Shown here: positions 41,684 through 49,647 of the stretch, one piece after another | Position numbering within the stretch: the first letter of the stretch is position 1 | How the letters are laid out: every line of letters starts with the position of its first letter | Assembly (NCBI RefSeq): GCF_035958815.1 | Contig: NZ_CP108383.1 | Span: 8,556,001 to 8,620,000, forward strand | DNA from: Nocardia sp. NBC_01327 | GTDB taxonomy: Bacteria; Actinomycetota; Actinomycetes; Mycobacteriales; Mycobacteriaceae | Direction: 5' to 3' | Length of the DNA stretch: 64,000 nucleotides | The notes under the pieces: generated by a model | Told to the model about the DNA's origin: nothing | Database searches by the model: none | What the model saw: the letters and a program-made list of their open reading frames with translations, nothing else | Translations under genes and position numbers: made by a program

Positions 41684-42997
41684 TCACCTTTCGTTCTGGC
41701 GGGAGCCGCCGTCGCCGGTCGCCGGCGTGGATCGGGTTGTGTCGCAAGGTTCCTCGTGCTGCTCGCCGAACGGATCCGCCCACCCGGCGACACGATCGGG
41801 CGCGAAACGCACCTGCCGCAGCTCGTCGTCGTCCACCAGCGCCCAGTGCAGGGCATGCCGGATCTCCTCGGCATCGGCGTCGTGCACGAGGATCACCAGC
41901 GAGGTGTGCCGGTCGCCGAAATGCTCGTGCCAGCGCAGCGCGGCCATGAGATCGCGTTCGGGAGCGACCAGGGCGCGTTCCTCGGAAGTCATGGCGGCCA
42001 GCCACTTTCCGGCCCCGCCGACCCGCATGCCACCGCCCGCCGACTCCAGCCACACCACCTCATCGGGCTGGGTGGCCAGCCAGACCCGGCCGCGCGCGCT
42101 CACCACACCGTCCAGCAGCACATCGATGGCCGAGTGCAGACGGTCCGGATGGAAGGGGCGATCGGTGTCGAATTCCACCAGTGCCACACCGCAATCCGGC
42201 TCCAGCGGCGGTTGACCGCGCAGCAGGGACGTGTGCGGATCGAAACCCGCGCCGCGGCGCGCCTCCGGGGGAATCCGGTCGAGCAGGCCGAAAAGCGCAT
42301 CCGCGCGCAGCATTTCGGAGGGTGCGGACCCGCCGAGGGATGCGGGCTCGTCCAGCCAGGCGATCGGCGCACCCGGCGCCAGGCGGGCCAGTACCGCGGC
42401 CGTCCGCATGCGCTCGTCCGGATCCGCATCACCGTCGAAACCCAGTAGGGCATCGGCGAATTCGACCTGGCCGACCGCCAGCTGCGCCACGGTGCGATCG
42501 TCGTCGACGGTGGCATGGCCGCGCTCGGCGAGGGTTTCGTCGCCGGTGGCGTCGGCGAGCCAGTCCCGGGCGTCCAGGCAGGTGAGCACGGCTTCGATAC
42601 GCACATTGCGGGCGGCCGGTCCGTCGACCCGGCCGATCACGCCGGTGACCACCACATCGCGGATGGCCTGGCAGACGGCCTCGGCCTCGAAGGCCGGATC
42701 CAGCGCAAGCACTATGCGCCGCACCGAATCCCGCTGTGCGAGCACGCACAGGTAGGGCAGCAGATCGGCGCGCAGCGTGCAGGAGACGCAACCGTGCGCC
42801 AGCTCGAGGACCGTCACATCCGCACGGCCGTTCAGATGCACCGTGCGGCGCACCACGCCTTCGCGCAGTTCGGTCAGATCGTGACGGACCACGACGGTGC
42901 CGGGCTCCGCGCCCAGCCGGCGGGCCGCCTGCCGCACGCCGTCCGCGGCCCGGCCGGGGAGTCCCGCAATGACCAGCACGGGTGTGGGAGATGGCAC
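41684..42997 (-). CDS. mrf: CobW/COG0523-like ribosome-hibernation recruiting factor MRF
   Basis: A 437-residue COG0523-related protein. It retains the metal-binding-type motif ELAHGCVSCTLR near residue 70 and the C-terminal CobW domain (about 290-415, TSLVILVHDADAEEI). At the N-terminus the P-loop place reads AGLPGRAADGV, without the Gly-Lys-Ser/Thr of an active GTPase. In mycobacteria MRF brings the hibernation factor MPY to zinc-free ribosomes. GTG at 42997 chosen because AAAGGAG lies 6 nt before it (the upstream TTG overlaps that site). Divergent from rpmB; a Zur-like box precedes it. Confidence 0.85.
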   Translation of the reverse strand: MPSPTPVLVIAGLPGRAADGVRQAARRLGAEPGTVVVRHDLTELREGVVRRTVHLNGRADVTVLELAHGCVSCTLRADLLPYLCVLAQRDSVRRIVLALDPAFEAEAVCQAIRDVVVTGVIGRVDGPAARNVRIEAVLTCLDARDWLADATGDETLAERGHATVDDDRTVAQLAVGQVEFADALLGFDGDADPDERMRTAAVLARLAPGAPIAWLDEPASLGGSAPSEMLRADALFGLLDRIPPEARRGAGFDPHTSLLRGQPPLEPDCGVALVEFDTDRPFHPDRLHSAIDVLLDGVVSARGRVWLATQPDEVVWLESAGGGMRVGGAGKWLAAMTSEERALVAPERDLMAALRWHEHFGDRHTSLVILVHDADAEEIRHALHWALVDDDELRQVRFAPDRVAGWADPFGEQHEEPCDTTRSTPATGDGGSRQNER

Positions 42998-43010
42998 CGG
43001 TACTCCTTTC

Positions 43011-43028
43011 GACAATGATTTTCATTTA
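43011..43028. promoter_or_regulatory. Zur-like box 1 (mrf side)
   Basis: Contains AATGA-TTT-TCATT at 43014-43026. On the minus strand it reads TGAAAATCATTGTC, 12 of 14 bases the same as box 2 (CGAAAACGATTGTC). It lies just upstream of the mrf ribosome site. Confidence 0.7.
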
Positions 43029-43065
43029 CCGAGGGCTCAGCGTACATTGGAATAAACCCGTTGTC

Positions 43066-43079
43066 GAAAACGATTGTCA
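43066..43079. promoter_or_regulatory. Zur-like box 2 (rpmB side)
   Basis: GAAAACGATTGTCA, 20 bp upstream of the rpmB ATG and resembling mycobacterial Zur operators (GAAAA-N-GATTTTCA type). Confidence 0.7.
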
Positions 43080-43098
43080 TCATCAGGAAGGAGCGTCC

Positions 43099-43335
43099 AT
43101 GTCGGCCATCTGCCAGGTCACCGGTCGCAAGCCGGGGTTCGGCAAGTCCGTATCGCACTCACACACCCGGACCAACCGGCGCTGGGACCCCAATATCCAG
43201 CGCAAGACCTACTACCTGCCCGGTGAAGGCCGCCGCATCACGCTCACCGTCTCCGCCAAGGGCATCAAAACCATCGACCGCGACGGCATCGAAGCGGTCG
43301 TCGCCCGGCTGCGCGCCCGCGGCCAGAAGATCTGA
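43099..43335 (+). CDS. rpmB: 50S ribosomal protein L28, zinc-independent form
   Basis: A 78-residue L28 with MSAICQVTGRKPGFGKSVSH and the tail IEAVVARLRARG. Only one Cys remains of the N-terminal CxxC of zinc-type L28, so it is the C-minus paralogue. AAGGAG ribosome site. First gene of rpmB-rpmG-rpsN-rpsR. Confidence 0.95.
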   Translation: MSAICQVTGRKPGFGKSVSHSHTRTNRRWDPNIQRKTYYLPGEGRRITLTVSAKGIKTIDRDGIEAVVARLRARGQKI

Positions 43336-43345
43336 GGAGAGACCG

Positions 43346-43516
43346 ATGGCATCGAAATCGACCGAACTCCGGCCGATCGTCAAACTCGTATCCACCGCCG
43401 GGACCGGATACACCTACGTCACCCGCAAGAACCGGCGCAACAACCCGGACCGCATGACGCTGCGCAAGTACGACCCCGTCGTCCGCAAGCACGTCGAATT
43501 CCGCGAGGGCCGGTGA
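43346..43516 (+). CDS. rpmG: 50S ribosomal protein L33, zinc-independent form
   Basis: A 56-residue L33: ELRPIVKLVSTAGTGYTYVT and RKYDPVVRKHVEFREGR. It has no cysteine. It starts 10 bp after rpmB, with GAGGAGAG upstream. Confidence 0.94.
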   Translation: MASKSTELRPIVKLVSTAGTGYTYVTRKNRRNNPDRMTLRKYDPVVRKHVEFREGR

Positions 43517-43517
43517 C

Positions 43518-43823
43518 GTGGCCAAGAAATCCAAGATCGCCAAAAACGAAGAGCGCAAACAGATCGTGGCCCGCTACGCCGAGCGGCGCGCGGAACTGAA
43601 GGAGATCATCCGCAAACCCACCAGCTCAGCGGAGGATCGGGCCACCGCACAGGCCGCCCTCGCCCGGCAGCCGCGTGATGCCAGTCCGGTACGATTGCGC
43701 AATCGGGACGCCACGGACGGTCGCCCCCGTGGTCACCTCCGGAAGTTCGGCCTCTCACGAATACGCGTACGCGAGATGGCCCACCGCGGAGAATTGCCCG
43801 GTGTACACAAATCGAGCTGGTAA
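43518..43823 (+). CDS. rpsN: 30S ribosomal protein S14, zinc-independent form
   Basis: A 101-residue S14 with the long N-terminal form (MAKKSKIAKNEERKQIVARY) and the C-terminal RPRGHLRKFGLSRIRVREMA. No cysteines. GTG start one base after the rpmG stop. Confidence 0.95.
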   Translation: MAKKSKIAKNEERKQIVARYAERRAELKEIIRKPTSSAEDRATAQAALARQPRDASPVRLRNRDATDGRPRGHLRKFGLSRIRVREMAHRGELPGVHKSSW

Positions 43824-43858
43824 GCATCCACAGATCTCGTGAGTAAGGAACCGCTGAT

Positions 43859-44113
43859 ATGGCAGTGAAGCGAGCACCGTCGAAGAAGGTCCGGGCCGAA
43901 GCGGGCCGCAAGCCCAAGAAGAACCCCCTCATCGCGGCCGGCATCGAAGTCGTCGACTACAAAGACGTGAACCTGCTGCGCACGTTCATCTCCGATCGCG
44001 GCAAGATCCGCAGCCGCCGCGTGACGGGCCTGACCCCGCAGCAGCAGCGCCAGGTCGCCATCGCGGTGAAGAACGCCCGCGAAATGGCACTGCTGCCGTT
44101 CACGAGCCGGTAG
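43859..44113 (+). CDS. rpsR: 30S ribosomal protein S18, zinc-independent form
   Basis: An 84-residue S18 with DYKDVNLLRTFISDRGKI and the end REMALLPFTSR. The N-terminal Cys residues of the zinc form are absent. Last gene of the operon, followed by a strong terminator. Confidence 0.95.
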   Translation: MAVKRAPSKKVRAEAGRKPKKNPLIAAGIEVVDYKDVNLLRTFISDRGKIRSRRVTGLTPQQQRQVAIAVKNAREMALLPFTSR

Positions 44114-44140
44114 CGGCTCGCCTCCCTGGACGAAAAATGA

Positions 44141-44172
44141 AGCGCCCCAGATGCTTTCGCATCTGGGGCGCT
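44141..44172. terminator. Terminator after rpsR
   Basis: Perfect 14-bp stem AGCGCCCCAGATGC / GCATCTGGGGCGCT with loop TTTC, between rpsR and the convergent lectin gene. Confidence 0.9.
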
Positions 44173-44201
44173 CCGTTCAGCTGGTGTGACGCATCCGCGA
44201 T

Positions 44202-44771
44202 TTACGGGATGGTCAGGACCTGGCCGACGTCGATGGCGTCGGGGTTGGCGATACCGCTGGCATTGGCGATGTCCTGGAAGCGGTTGCCGTCGCCGTAGAA
44301 GCGCTCGGCAATGGCCCACAGGGTGTCGCCCGGCTCGACCGTGTAGGTCTGCGCGGCCGGCGGAGCCTCGACCGGAGCCGGAACCGGCTCGTCGACCGCG
44401 GCGGCGACCGTCTCGGTCTCGGCCTGGATCGGGCTGTCGGTATTGGTGCCGGTCGACCAGACGCCGCTGCCGTCAGTGCCGTAGAGCACGACATTGCGGT
44501 CCGGCTGGACGACGAGGCGCTCGACGCCCTTGCCGTCGGTGCTGGTGGACCACTCGGCGCCGCCGTCTTCCTTGTACAGGACGAAATTGCCGTCGGCCTG
44601 CAGCGTGGCACGGGTGACACCCTTGCCGTTGGTGCCCGAGGCCCACTCGACCTTGCCGCTGGGGTCCGACAACACCAGGTTGCCATCATCTTGCAGAGTC
44701 AAGGAATAAGCGCCGCCCTTGAGCGACTGTCCGAGACCGAGTTCTTCGCCAACCTTCAATGCGTCGCCCAC
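44202..44771 (-). CDS. Bulb-type mannose-lectin plus LysM protein
   Basis: A 189-residue two-domain protein. Residues about 1-110 form a beta-prism II (bulb) lectin with three mannose-site motifs: LQDDGNLVL, LQADGNFVLY and VQPDRNVVLY. A linker rich in Ala/Pro/Glu leads to a C-terminal LysM domain (about 140-189, YTVEPGDTLWAIAERFYGDG) that should bind peptidoglycan. A mycobacterial lectin-LysM protein of this layout has been described. GTG at 44771 behind GGAAAGGA; there is no signal peptide, which is odd for a wall binder. Convergent with rpsR. Confidence 0.85.
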   Translation of the reverse strand: MGDALKVGEELGLGQSLKGGAYSLTLQDDGNLVLSDPSGKVEWASGTNGKGVTRATLQADGNFVLYKEDGGAEWSTSTDGKGVERLVVQPDRNVVLYGTDGSGVWSTGTNTDSPIQAETETVAAAVDEPVPAPVEAPPAAQTYTVEPGDTLWAIAERFYGDGNRFQDIANASGIANPDAIDVGQVLTIP

Positions 44772-44976
44772 GGTGTGTCCTTTCCGGAAGGGGAGATCAT
44801 TAGATAAGTCGATGGCGCGTAAGTGCATTCGCACATCTGGTACCGAGGTTACTGGTCCGCCCCCGGTCCGCGTGGTGATTACGCGCCGAGTCCTCGGATA
44901 ATTTGGCTCACTGTCGCTGGGTGTTCGCCACGCGGACATATCCGCCCCGACCGGTCGGACCGTTAGGGTGGTGGCC

Positions 44977-45438
44977 ATGTACGGGACCTGGGGCCGCCGC
45001 GCCCTGATCGCCACCGCCACCGCCGCACTCCTGAGCGTGACCGTGGCCGCCTGCGGAGACACCGGAAAGACTGCCGACCAGCCGAAAACGAGTACCGAGA
45101 CCTCGGCCGTCCCGGACCCGGTGGAAGCCCCGCAGGGCCAGCCCGGCCGCCCCTTCACCGCCGATCCGACCATTGTGAACACGCACCCCCTGCAGTTCGA
45201 CAGCTGGACCCGGGTCGGCGACAACAAGATCGCGGTCAACTTCACCACCGGCTCCCCCGAGTGCTACGGCGTGGACGCCACCACCACCGAGACCGACAAG
45301 ACCGTCACCGTCAACCTGCGCTCGGGCACCCTGCCCGACGCGGTCGGCCGCATGTGCACCATGATCGCCGTCTTCGGCACCCTGGAAGTCCAGCTCAAAG
45401 CCCCGCTGGCGGATCGGAAAGTACTGAGCGGCAAATAA
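44977..45438 (+). CDS. Small lipoprotein of unknown function
   Basis: A 153-residue predicted lipoprotein. A signal peptide ends in a lipobox-like TVAAC at about residue 26. A Thr/Pro-rich linker is followed by a small beta-rich domain (about 65-153) with two Cys (PECYGVD, GRMCTM) that could pair. AGGGTGG site before the ATG; GTG codons just upstream are alternatives. I recognise no family beyond exported actinobacterial lipoproteins. Confidence 0.72.
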   Translation: MYGTWGRRALIATATAALLSVTVAACGDTGKTADQPKTSTETSAVPDPVEAPQGQPGRPFTADPTIVNTHPLQFDSWTRVGDNKIAVNFTTGSPECYGVDATTTETDKTVTVNLRSGTLPDAVGRMCTMIAVFGTLEVQLKAPLADRKVLSGK

Positions 45439-45464
45439 TTCCGTACCGGTAGTCCCGAAAACAA

Positions 45465-45508
45465 CGGAGCCGGTTGCCGATCGCAGCAGCGACCGGCAAC
45501 CGGCTCCG
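45465..45508. terminator. Bidirectional terminator, lipoprotein / purH
   Basis: 15-bp perfect stem CGGAGCCGGTTGCCG and its complement, with a 14-nt loop, between convergent genes. Confidence 0.85.
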
Positions 45509-45539
45509 AAATTCTTTGTGCCGCAGTGCGCGACGTGCC

Positions 45540-47156
45540 TCAGTGGGCGAAGTGGCGCGAACCCGTCAGGTACAGCGTGACACCGGCCTCGCGGCACAGC
45601 TCGATGGTGTCCTTGTCGCGAATCGACCCGCCCGGATGCACGATGGCGCGCACGCCCGCGTTCACCAGAATCTGCGGGCCGTCCGAGAACGGGAAGAACG
45701 CATCGGACGCGGCCACCGAACCGGCGGCGCGCTCACCGGCCCGCTCCACCGCCAGCTTGCACGAGTCGACCCGGTTGACCTGCCCCATGCCGACACCGAC
45801 TGCAGCACCGTCATGGGCCAGCAGAATGGCATTCGACTTCACGGCACGGCAAGCGCGCCAGGCGAATTCGAGATCGGCCAGGGTCTCCGCATCGGCGGCT
45901 TCACCGGCCGCGAGCGTCCAATTGGCCGCGCTGTCGCCCTCGGCGTGCAGGATATCGCGATCCTGCAGCAGCAGACCGCCGCTGATCGGCCGCAGCTCCG
46001 CACCCTGCCGCTGCGCGGGGGTGGCGACGAGCACACGCACATTCTTCTTGCGCTGCAACACTTCCACCGCGCCATTGGCATAGGCGGGCGCCACGATGAC
46101 CTCGGTGAAGATCTCGGCGACCTGCTCGGCCATCTCCACACTCACCTCGCGGTTGGCCGCGATGACGCCGCCGTACGCGCTGACCGGATCGGTGGCGTGC
46201 GCCTTGCGGTGCGCCTCGGCGATATCCGCGGCCACGGCCACGCCACACGGGTTGGCGTGCTTGATGATCGCCACGGCGGGCTCGTCGAAGTCGTACGCGG
46301 CCCGCCAGGCGGCATCGGCGTCGGTGTAGTTGTTGTAGGACATTTCCTTGCCGTGCAACTGCTCCGCCTGCGCCAGGCCCGCGGGACCGGCCACACTGGT
46401 GTACAGCGCGGCGCCCTGGTGCGGGTTCTCGCCGTAGCGCAGCACCGAATCACGGTTCCAGGTCGCGCCGACCCATTCCGGGAAGTGCTGTGCCGCATCG
46501 GATTCCACGCCCTCGGCGACCTGCGCGGCCGGTACGGCCACACTGGTCATCCAGCTCGCGACGGCCACATCGTAGGTGGCGGTGTGCTGGAAAGCCTTGG
46601 CCGCCAGCGCGGTCCGCTCGGCGACGGTGAAGCCGCCGTCCTGCACCGACTTCAGCACGCGGTCGTACTCGGCCGTATCGACGACCACCGCGACCGACGG
46701 GTGGTTCTTGGCGGCGGCGCGCACCATGGAGGGCCCGCCGATATCGATCTGCTCGACCGACTCGTCGATGCTCGCGCCACTGGCGACGGTCTGCGTGAAC
46801 GGGTACAGGTTCACCACGACGAGCTGGAAGGCCTCGACACCGAGCTCGACGAGCTGATCGAGGTGCTCATCCTTGCGGGTGTCGGCCAGGATGCCGGCGT
46901 GCACGCGCGGGTGCAGGGTCTTGACCCGGCCGTCCAGGGTCTCCGGAAAACCGGTCAGGTCTTCCACTTTGGTGACCGGGATGCCGGCATCGGCGATCTT
47001 GCTCGCGGTCGAGCCGGTCGACACCAGCTCCACACCCGCGGCGTGCAGACCCGACGCCAGCTCGATCAGACCGGTCTTGTCGTAGACGCTGACCAGGGCC
47101 CGCTTGATGGATTTACGCTCAGCTGAGCCCGACTGCCGTTCGCTGCGCTCACTCAC
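45540..47156 (-). CDS. purH: Bifunctional AICAR transformylase / IMP cyclohydrolase
   Basis: Catalyses the last two steps of IMP synthesis. The 538-residue protein has the cyclohydrolase domain first (KRALVSVYDKTGL, ELVSTGSTASKI, GRVKTLHPRVHAG, NLYPF) and the transformylase domain after residue about 210 (LRYGENPHQGAALY, KHANPCGVAVA, IVHPGGSIRD). The GTG start overlaps the purN stop by 3 bp, so the two are coupled. Positional match to Rv0957. Confidence 0.95.
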   Translation of the reverse strand: MSERSERQSGSAERKSIKRALVSVYDKTGLIELASGLHAAGVELVSTGSTASKIADAGIPVTKVEDLTGFPETLDGRVKTLHPRVHAGILADTRKDEHLDQLVELGVEAFQLVVVNLYPFTQTVASGASIDESVEQIDIGGPSMVRAAAKNHPSVAVVVDTAEYDRVLKSVQDGGFTVAERTALAAKAFQHTATYDVAVASWMTSVAVPAAQVAEGVESDAAQHFPEWVGATWNRDSVLRYGENPHQGAALYTSVAGPAGLAQAEQLHGKEMSYNNYTDADAAWRAAYDFDEPAVAIIKHANPCGVAVAADIAEAHRKAHATDPVSAYGGVIAANREVSVEMAEQVAEIFTEVIVAPAYANGAVEVLQRKKNVRVLVATPAQRQGAELRPISGGLLLQDRDILHAEGDSAANWTLAAGEAADAETLADLEFAWRACRAVKSNAILLAHDGAAVGVGMGQVNRVDSCKLAVERAGERAAGSVAASDAFFPFSDGPQILVNAGVRAIVHPGGSIRDKDTIELCREAGVTLYLTGSRHFAH

Positions 47157-47806
47157 CGGAGAACCTCATCTGGGATAACTGCCTTTCGTCCATCGGAGAC
47201 AATGCCTCGATTCGCGACCGCTGCGACGACCTCCGCCAGCAGCCGCCGCTCCACAACCTTGATGCGCTCGTGCAGGGTGGCCTCGTCATCGGAGGGCAGC
47301 ACCTCGACCGCCTCCTGCGCGAGGATCGCCCCGGTGTCGACGCCCGAATCCACCAGATGCACGGTGGAACCGGTCACGCGGACCCCGTACGCCAGCGCGT
47401 CCCGCACCCCGTGCGCGCCCGGGAAAGCCGGCAGCAGCGCGGGATGGGTATTGATGATGCGACCGTCGAACCGCTTCAGGAAACGCGGACCGAGGATCTT
47501 CATGAAACCGGCGGACACCACCAGATCCGGTGCGAAGGCATCGACGATCTCGGTCAGCGCCTGATCCCAGGCATCGCGATCCTCGAAATCACTCAGCTCG
47601 ACCATGAACGACGAAATATCGAAGGCCTCGGCATGATCCATGGCCGCGCAATCGCGATCCACTCCGACGGCGACGACCCGGGCCGGATACCCGGGCTTCC
47701 GAGTGGCTTCGAGCAGTGAACGCAGCAGCGAACCGGTACCGGAGGCGAGCACGACAACCGTCGCGGGCGCGCTCGGCGGTAGCAGCTGGGCAGGCGAGGA
47801 ACTCAG
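47153..47806 (-). CDS. purN: Phosphoribosylglycinamide formyltransferase
   Basis: Transfers a formyl group from 10-formyl-THF to GAR in purine synthesis. Motifs: VVVLASGTGSLLRSLL, LVVSAGFMKILGP, the catalytic NTHPALLPAFPG, and HLVDSGVDTG. The first ATG/GTG (47752) would cut into strand beta-1 (VVVLASG). Upstream codons read SSPAQLLPPSAPATV, matching the N-terminus of the mycobacterial enzyme, and end at a CTG (47806) with GGGAG 8 nt before and an in-frame stop six codons further up. I therefore place the start at this CTG (217 residues). Confidence 0.9.
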   Translation of the reverse strand: MSSSPAQLLPPSAPATVVVLASGTGSLLRSLLEATRKPGYPARVVAVGVDRDCAAMDHAEAFDISSFMVELSDFEDRDAWDQALTEIVDAFAPDLVVSAGFMKILGPRFLKRFDGRIINTHPALLPAFPGAHGVRDALAYGVRVTGSTVHLVDSGVDTGAILAQEAVEVLPSDDEATLHERIKVVERRLLAEVVAAVANRGIVSDGRKAVIPDEVLR

Positions 47807-47956
47807 CGCACTACTCCCTGTATGTCAGACGGAAAGGAGACGGCGGAATACAACCGCCTGCCCTAGAGCCTAGCGGGGCCGCCTCCCCGGAACTCTTGCG
47901 CCTATCTACCAGCCCACTCGGTCCCATTCGCGCAGTGCGGTCAGGTGCCCCGAAAG

Positions 47957-47999
47957 TTCTGGGGGTACCCCAGGAGTTACCCGGAACTCACGAAATCAG
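47957..47999. repeat. Dispersed 43-bp repeat, copy 1 (overlaps perM stop)
   Basis: Contains TGGGGGTACCCCAGG and GGAGTTACCCGGAACTC, then CGAAATCAG. In reverse complement it matches the segment at 50838-50879 with few mismatches. Its last bases include the perM stop codon. Confidence 0.6.
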
Positions 48000-49483
48000 T
48001 GGTCGCCCTCTACTACTTCGGCGTCGAGGATTTCGGAGTCATCGGGTGCTCGATGTAGTTGCGGGGTGGGTTCGGGGTCGTCGTCGAGGAGTTCGCCGTC
48101 GAGCTCGACCACCTGGCCGGGGTCGTCATCGTCGTAGTAGTCGTCGTCGTATTCGTCGTCTTCGTAGTAGTCCTCTTCGTACTCGGTGTCGTCGTAGGTG
48201 TCGTCCTCGTAGTCGGCGCTGTAGTCGGAATCGTCGTAGTCGTAGTCGGCGGGCGGTGCGGGCGCGAACCAGCGGGCGGCCAGTACGCCCACGTAGCCGA
48301 GCACCGCGAGCCAGAGGAAGGCTAGCGCTGCCGCGACGGCGACATTCGGGCCGATCCAGCCGAACGTGCCGAGGTCTCCCCCGGCGACCAGGCCGAGGAT
48401 GGTGAGCAGCACGGCGGCGACGCCGGCGGAGGTCAGCGTCGCCCAGGGGGCGCGGGGGTGATCGCCGGCATTGCGGCCGCAGTCCAGGCCGCCGAGCACG
48501 CCGATCGCGGCGGGAGCCACCAGCAGCACGAACCACCACGCGGCGGCCGGGCCCGACGGCACCGCCGCGACCAGCGGCACCGCGGGGACGGGCGCACCGT
48601 CGACACCGAATACGCCCAGCGATCCGGCGCCGATGTGGACCTCACCGCCGAGCAGTACGCTCACCGCGCCGACCAGCGCGTTCGGCAGGTAGGCCAGCGA
48701 CAGCAGCGTCAAACCCAGTGCGCCCCAGAAATTTCCGGCATTGTGATACGTATCGCCGATCCGCGACCAGTGCACCAGGAACGACACCAGCGTGAGCACC
48801 CCCGCGACGGCCAGCAGTCGCCACACCGCGCGCAATCCGGCCCGCACGCCCGGAACCACCCAGTGCGGCAGCGGAATCGGCAGCAGATCGGTGTAATCGC
48901 GCCAGTGCCGCAGGCCCACACCAGCGACCACGGCCAGCAGCTGCAGGCCGATCACCCAGGCGAAGGCGACCGAGGTATTCGGCGGCTGCAGGGCCACGAC
49001 CGCCGACGCGTCATCGGCCACGGCCAGGCATACCGCGGTCACCAGCAGCGGACCACCGACCGCCGCGCCCGCGATCCAGGCCAGATCGGTCGGCGTGCAA
49101 TCACCCTCGGCGGCACAGTGATCGGCGGCCCGCGCACAATCGCGCGCCACCAGCCACAGCATCAGCCCGGTGGGCAGCAGCGGCCACAATCCGATGGCCG
49201 TCCGGCCGATCGTCAGCGGAACCTGATGCACCGCAAGCCAGCTCGCCGCAATGGCGCCGGACGCCCCCGACAGCCCACTCCCCGCCGCGAACAGCGTCCC
49301 GAACACCACCGCGAAAATCAGCAGCAGCGTAATGGCCGACGCGCGCGCCGCCACGAAGAACAACACCCGGGCCCGCTCGGGTGTGAGCGACCCGAACCCG
49401 CCCCCACCCGCCGAGACCGGACCACGCGGCACATCCCGCAGATCGTCAGTCACGCGAGCCAGGGTAGTTCTCGGGGCACTCAT
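47996..49483 (-). CDS. perM: PerM-like integral membrane protein (DUF6350)
   Basis: A 495-residue membrane protein with about ten membrane helices from residue 45 to 410, matching mycobacterial PerM (Rv0955) in position and layout. PerM supports cell division and persistence at low magnesium in M. tuberculosis, acting with FtsB. The last 85 residues are very rich in Asp/Glu/Tyr (residues about 415-470), forming a cytoplasmic acidic tail. The start MSAPRTTLARV is ATG. It stands between the 34-kDa-antigen-like gene and purN. Confidence 0.85.
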   Translation of the reverse strand: MSAPRTTLARVTDDLRDVPRGPVSAGGGGFGSLTPERARVLFFVAARASAITLLLIFAVVFGTLFAAGSGLSGASGAIAASWLAVHQVPLTIGRTAIGLWPLLPTGLMLWLVARDCARAADHCAAEGDCTPTDLAWIAGAAVGGPLLVTAVCLAVADDASAVVALQPPNTSVAFAWVIGLQLLAVVAGVGLRHWRDYTDLLPIPLPHWVVPGVRAGLRAVWRLLAVAGVLTLVSFLVHWSRIGDTYHNAGNFWGALGLTLLSLAYLPNALVGAVSVLLGGEVHIGAGSLGVFGVDGAPVPAVPLVAAVPSGPAAAWWFVLLVAPAAIGVLGGLDCGRNAGDHPRAPWATLTSAGVAAVLLTILGLVAGGDLGTFGWIGPNVAVAAALAFLWLAVLGYVGVLAARWFAPAPPADYDYDDSDYSADYEDDTYDDTEYEEDYYEDDEYDDDYYDDDDPGQVVELDGELLDDDPEPTPQLHRAPDDSEILDAEVVEGDH

Positions 49484-49588
49484 GGAAAACCAGCGTGGCA
49501 GCTCTCACTAACGGAAAGTGGCAGGCGCGCCGGACAACTCATGAGGTAATGCCAGGTCAGCAAGGTCTCATCGGGCTTTCTCGCGGCG

Positions 49589-49635
49589 GAATACGAAACG
49601 GCCCCCGATGTTCACCGGGGGCCGTTCGCGTATTC
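49589..49635 (-). terminator. Terminator after the 34-kDa-antigen-like gene
   Basis: Stem ACGGCCCCCG / CGGGGGCCGT extended by GAATACG / CGTATTC with a small internal loop; total span 47 bp. Confidence 0.8.
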
Positions 49636-49647
49636 GCCTGTCGAGCG

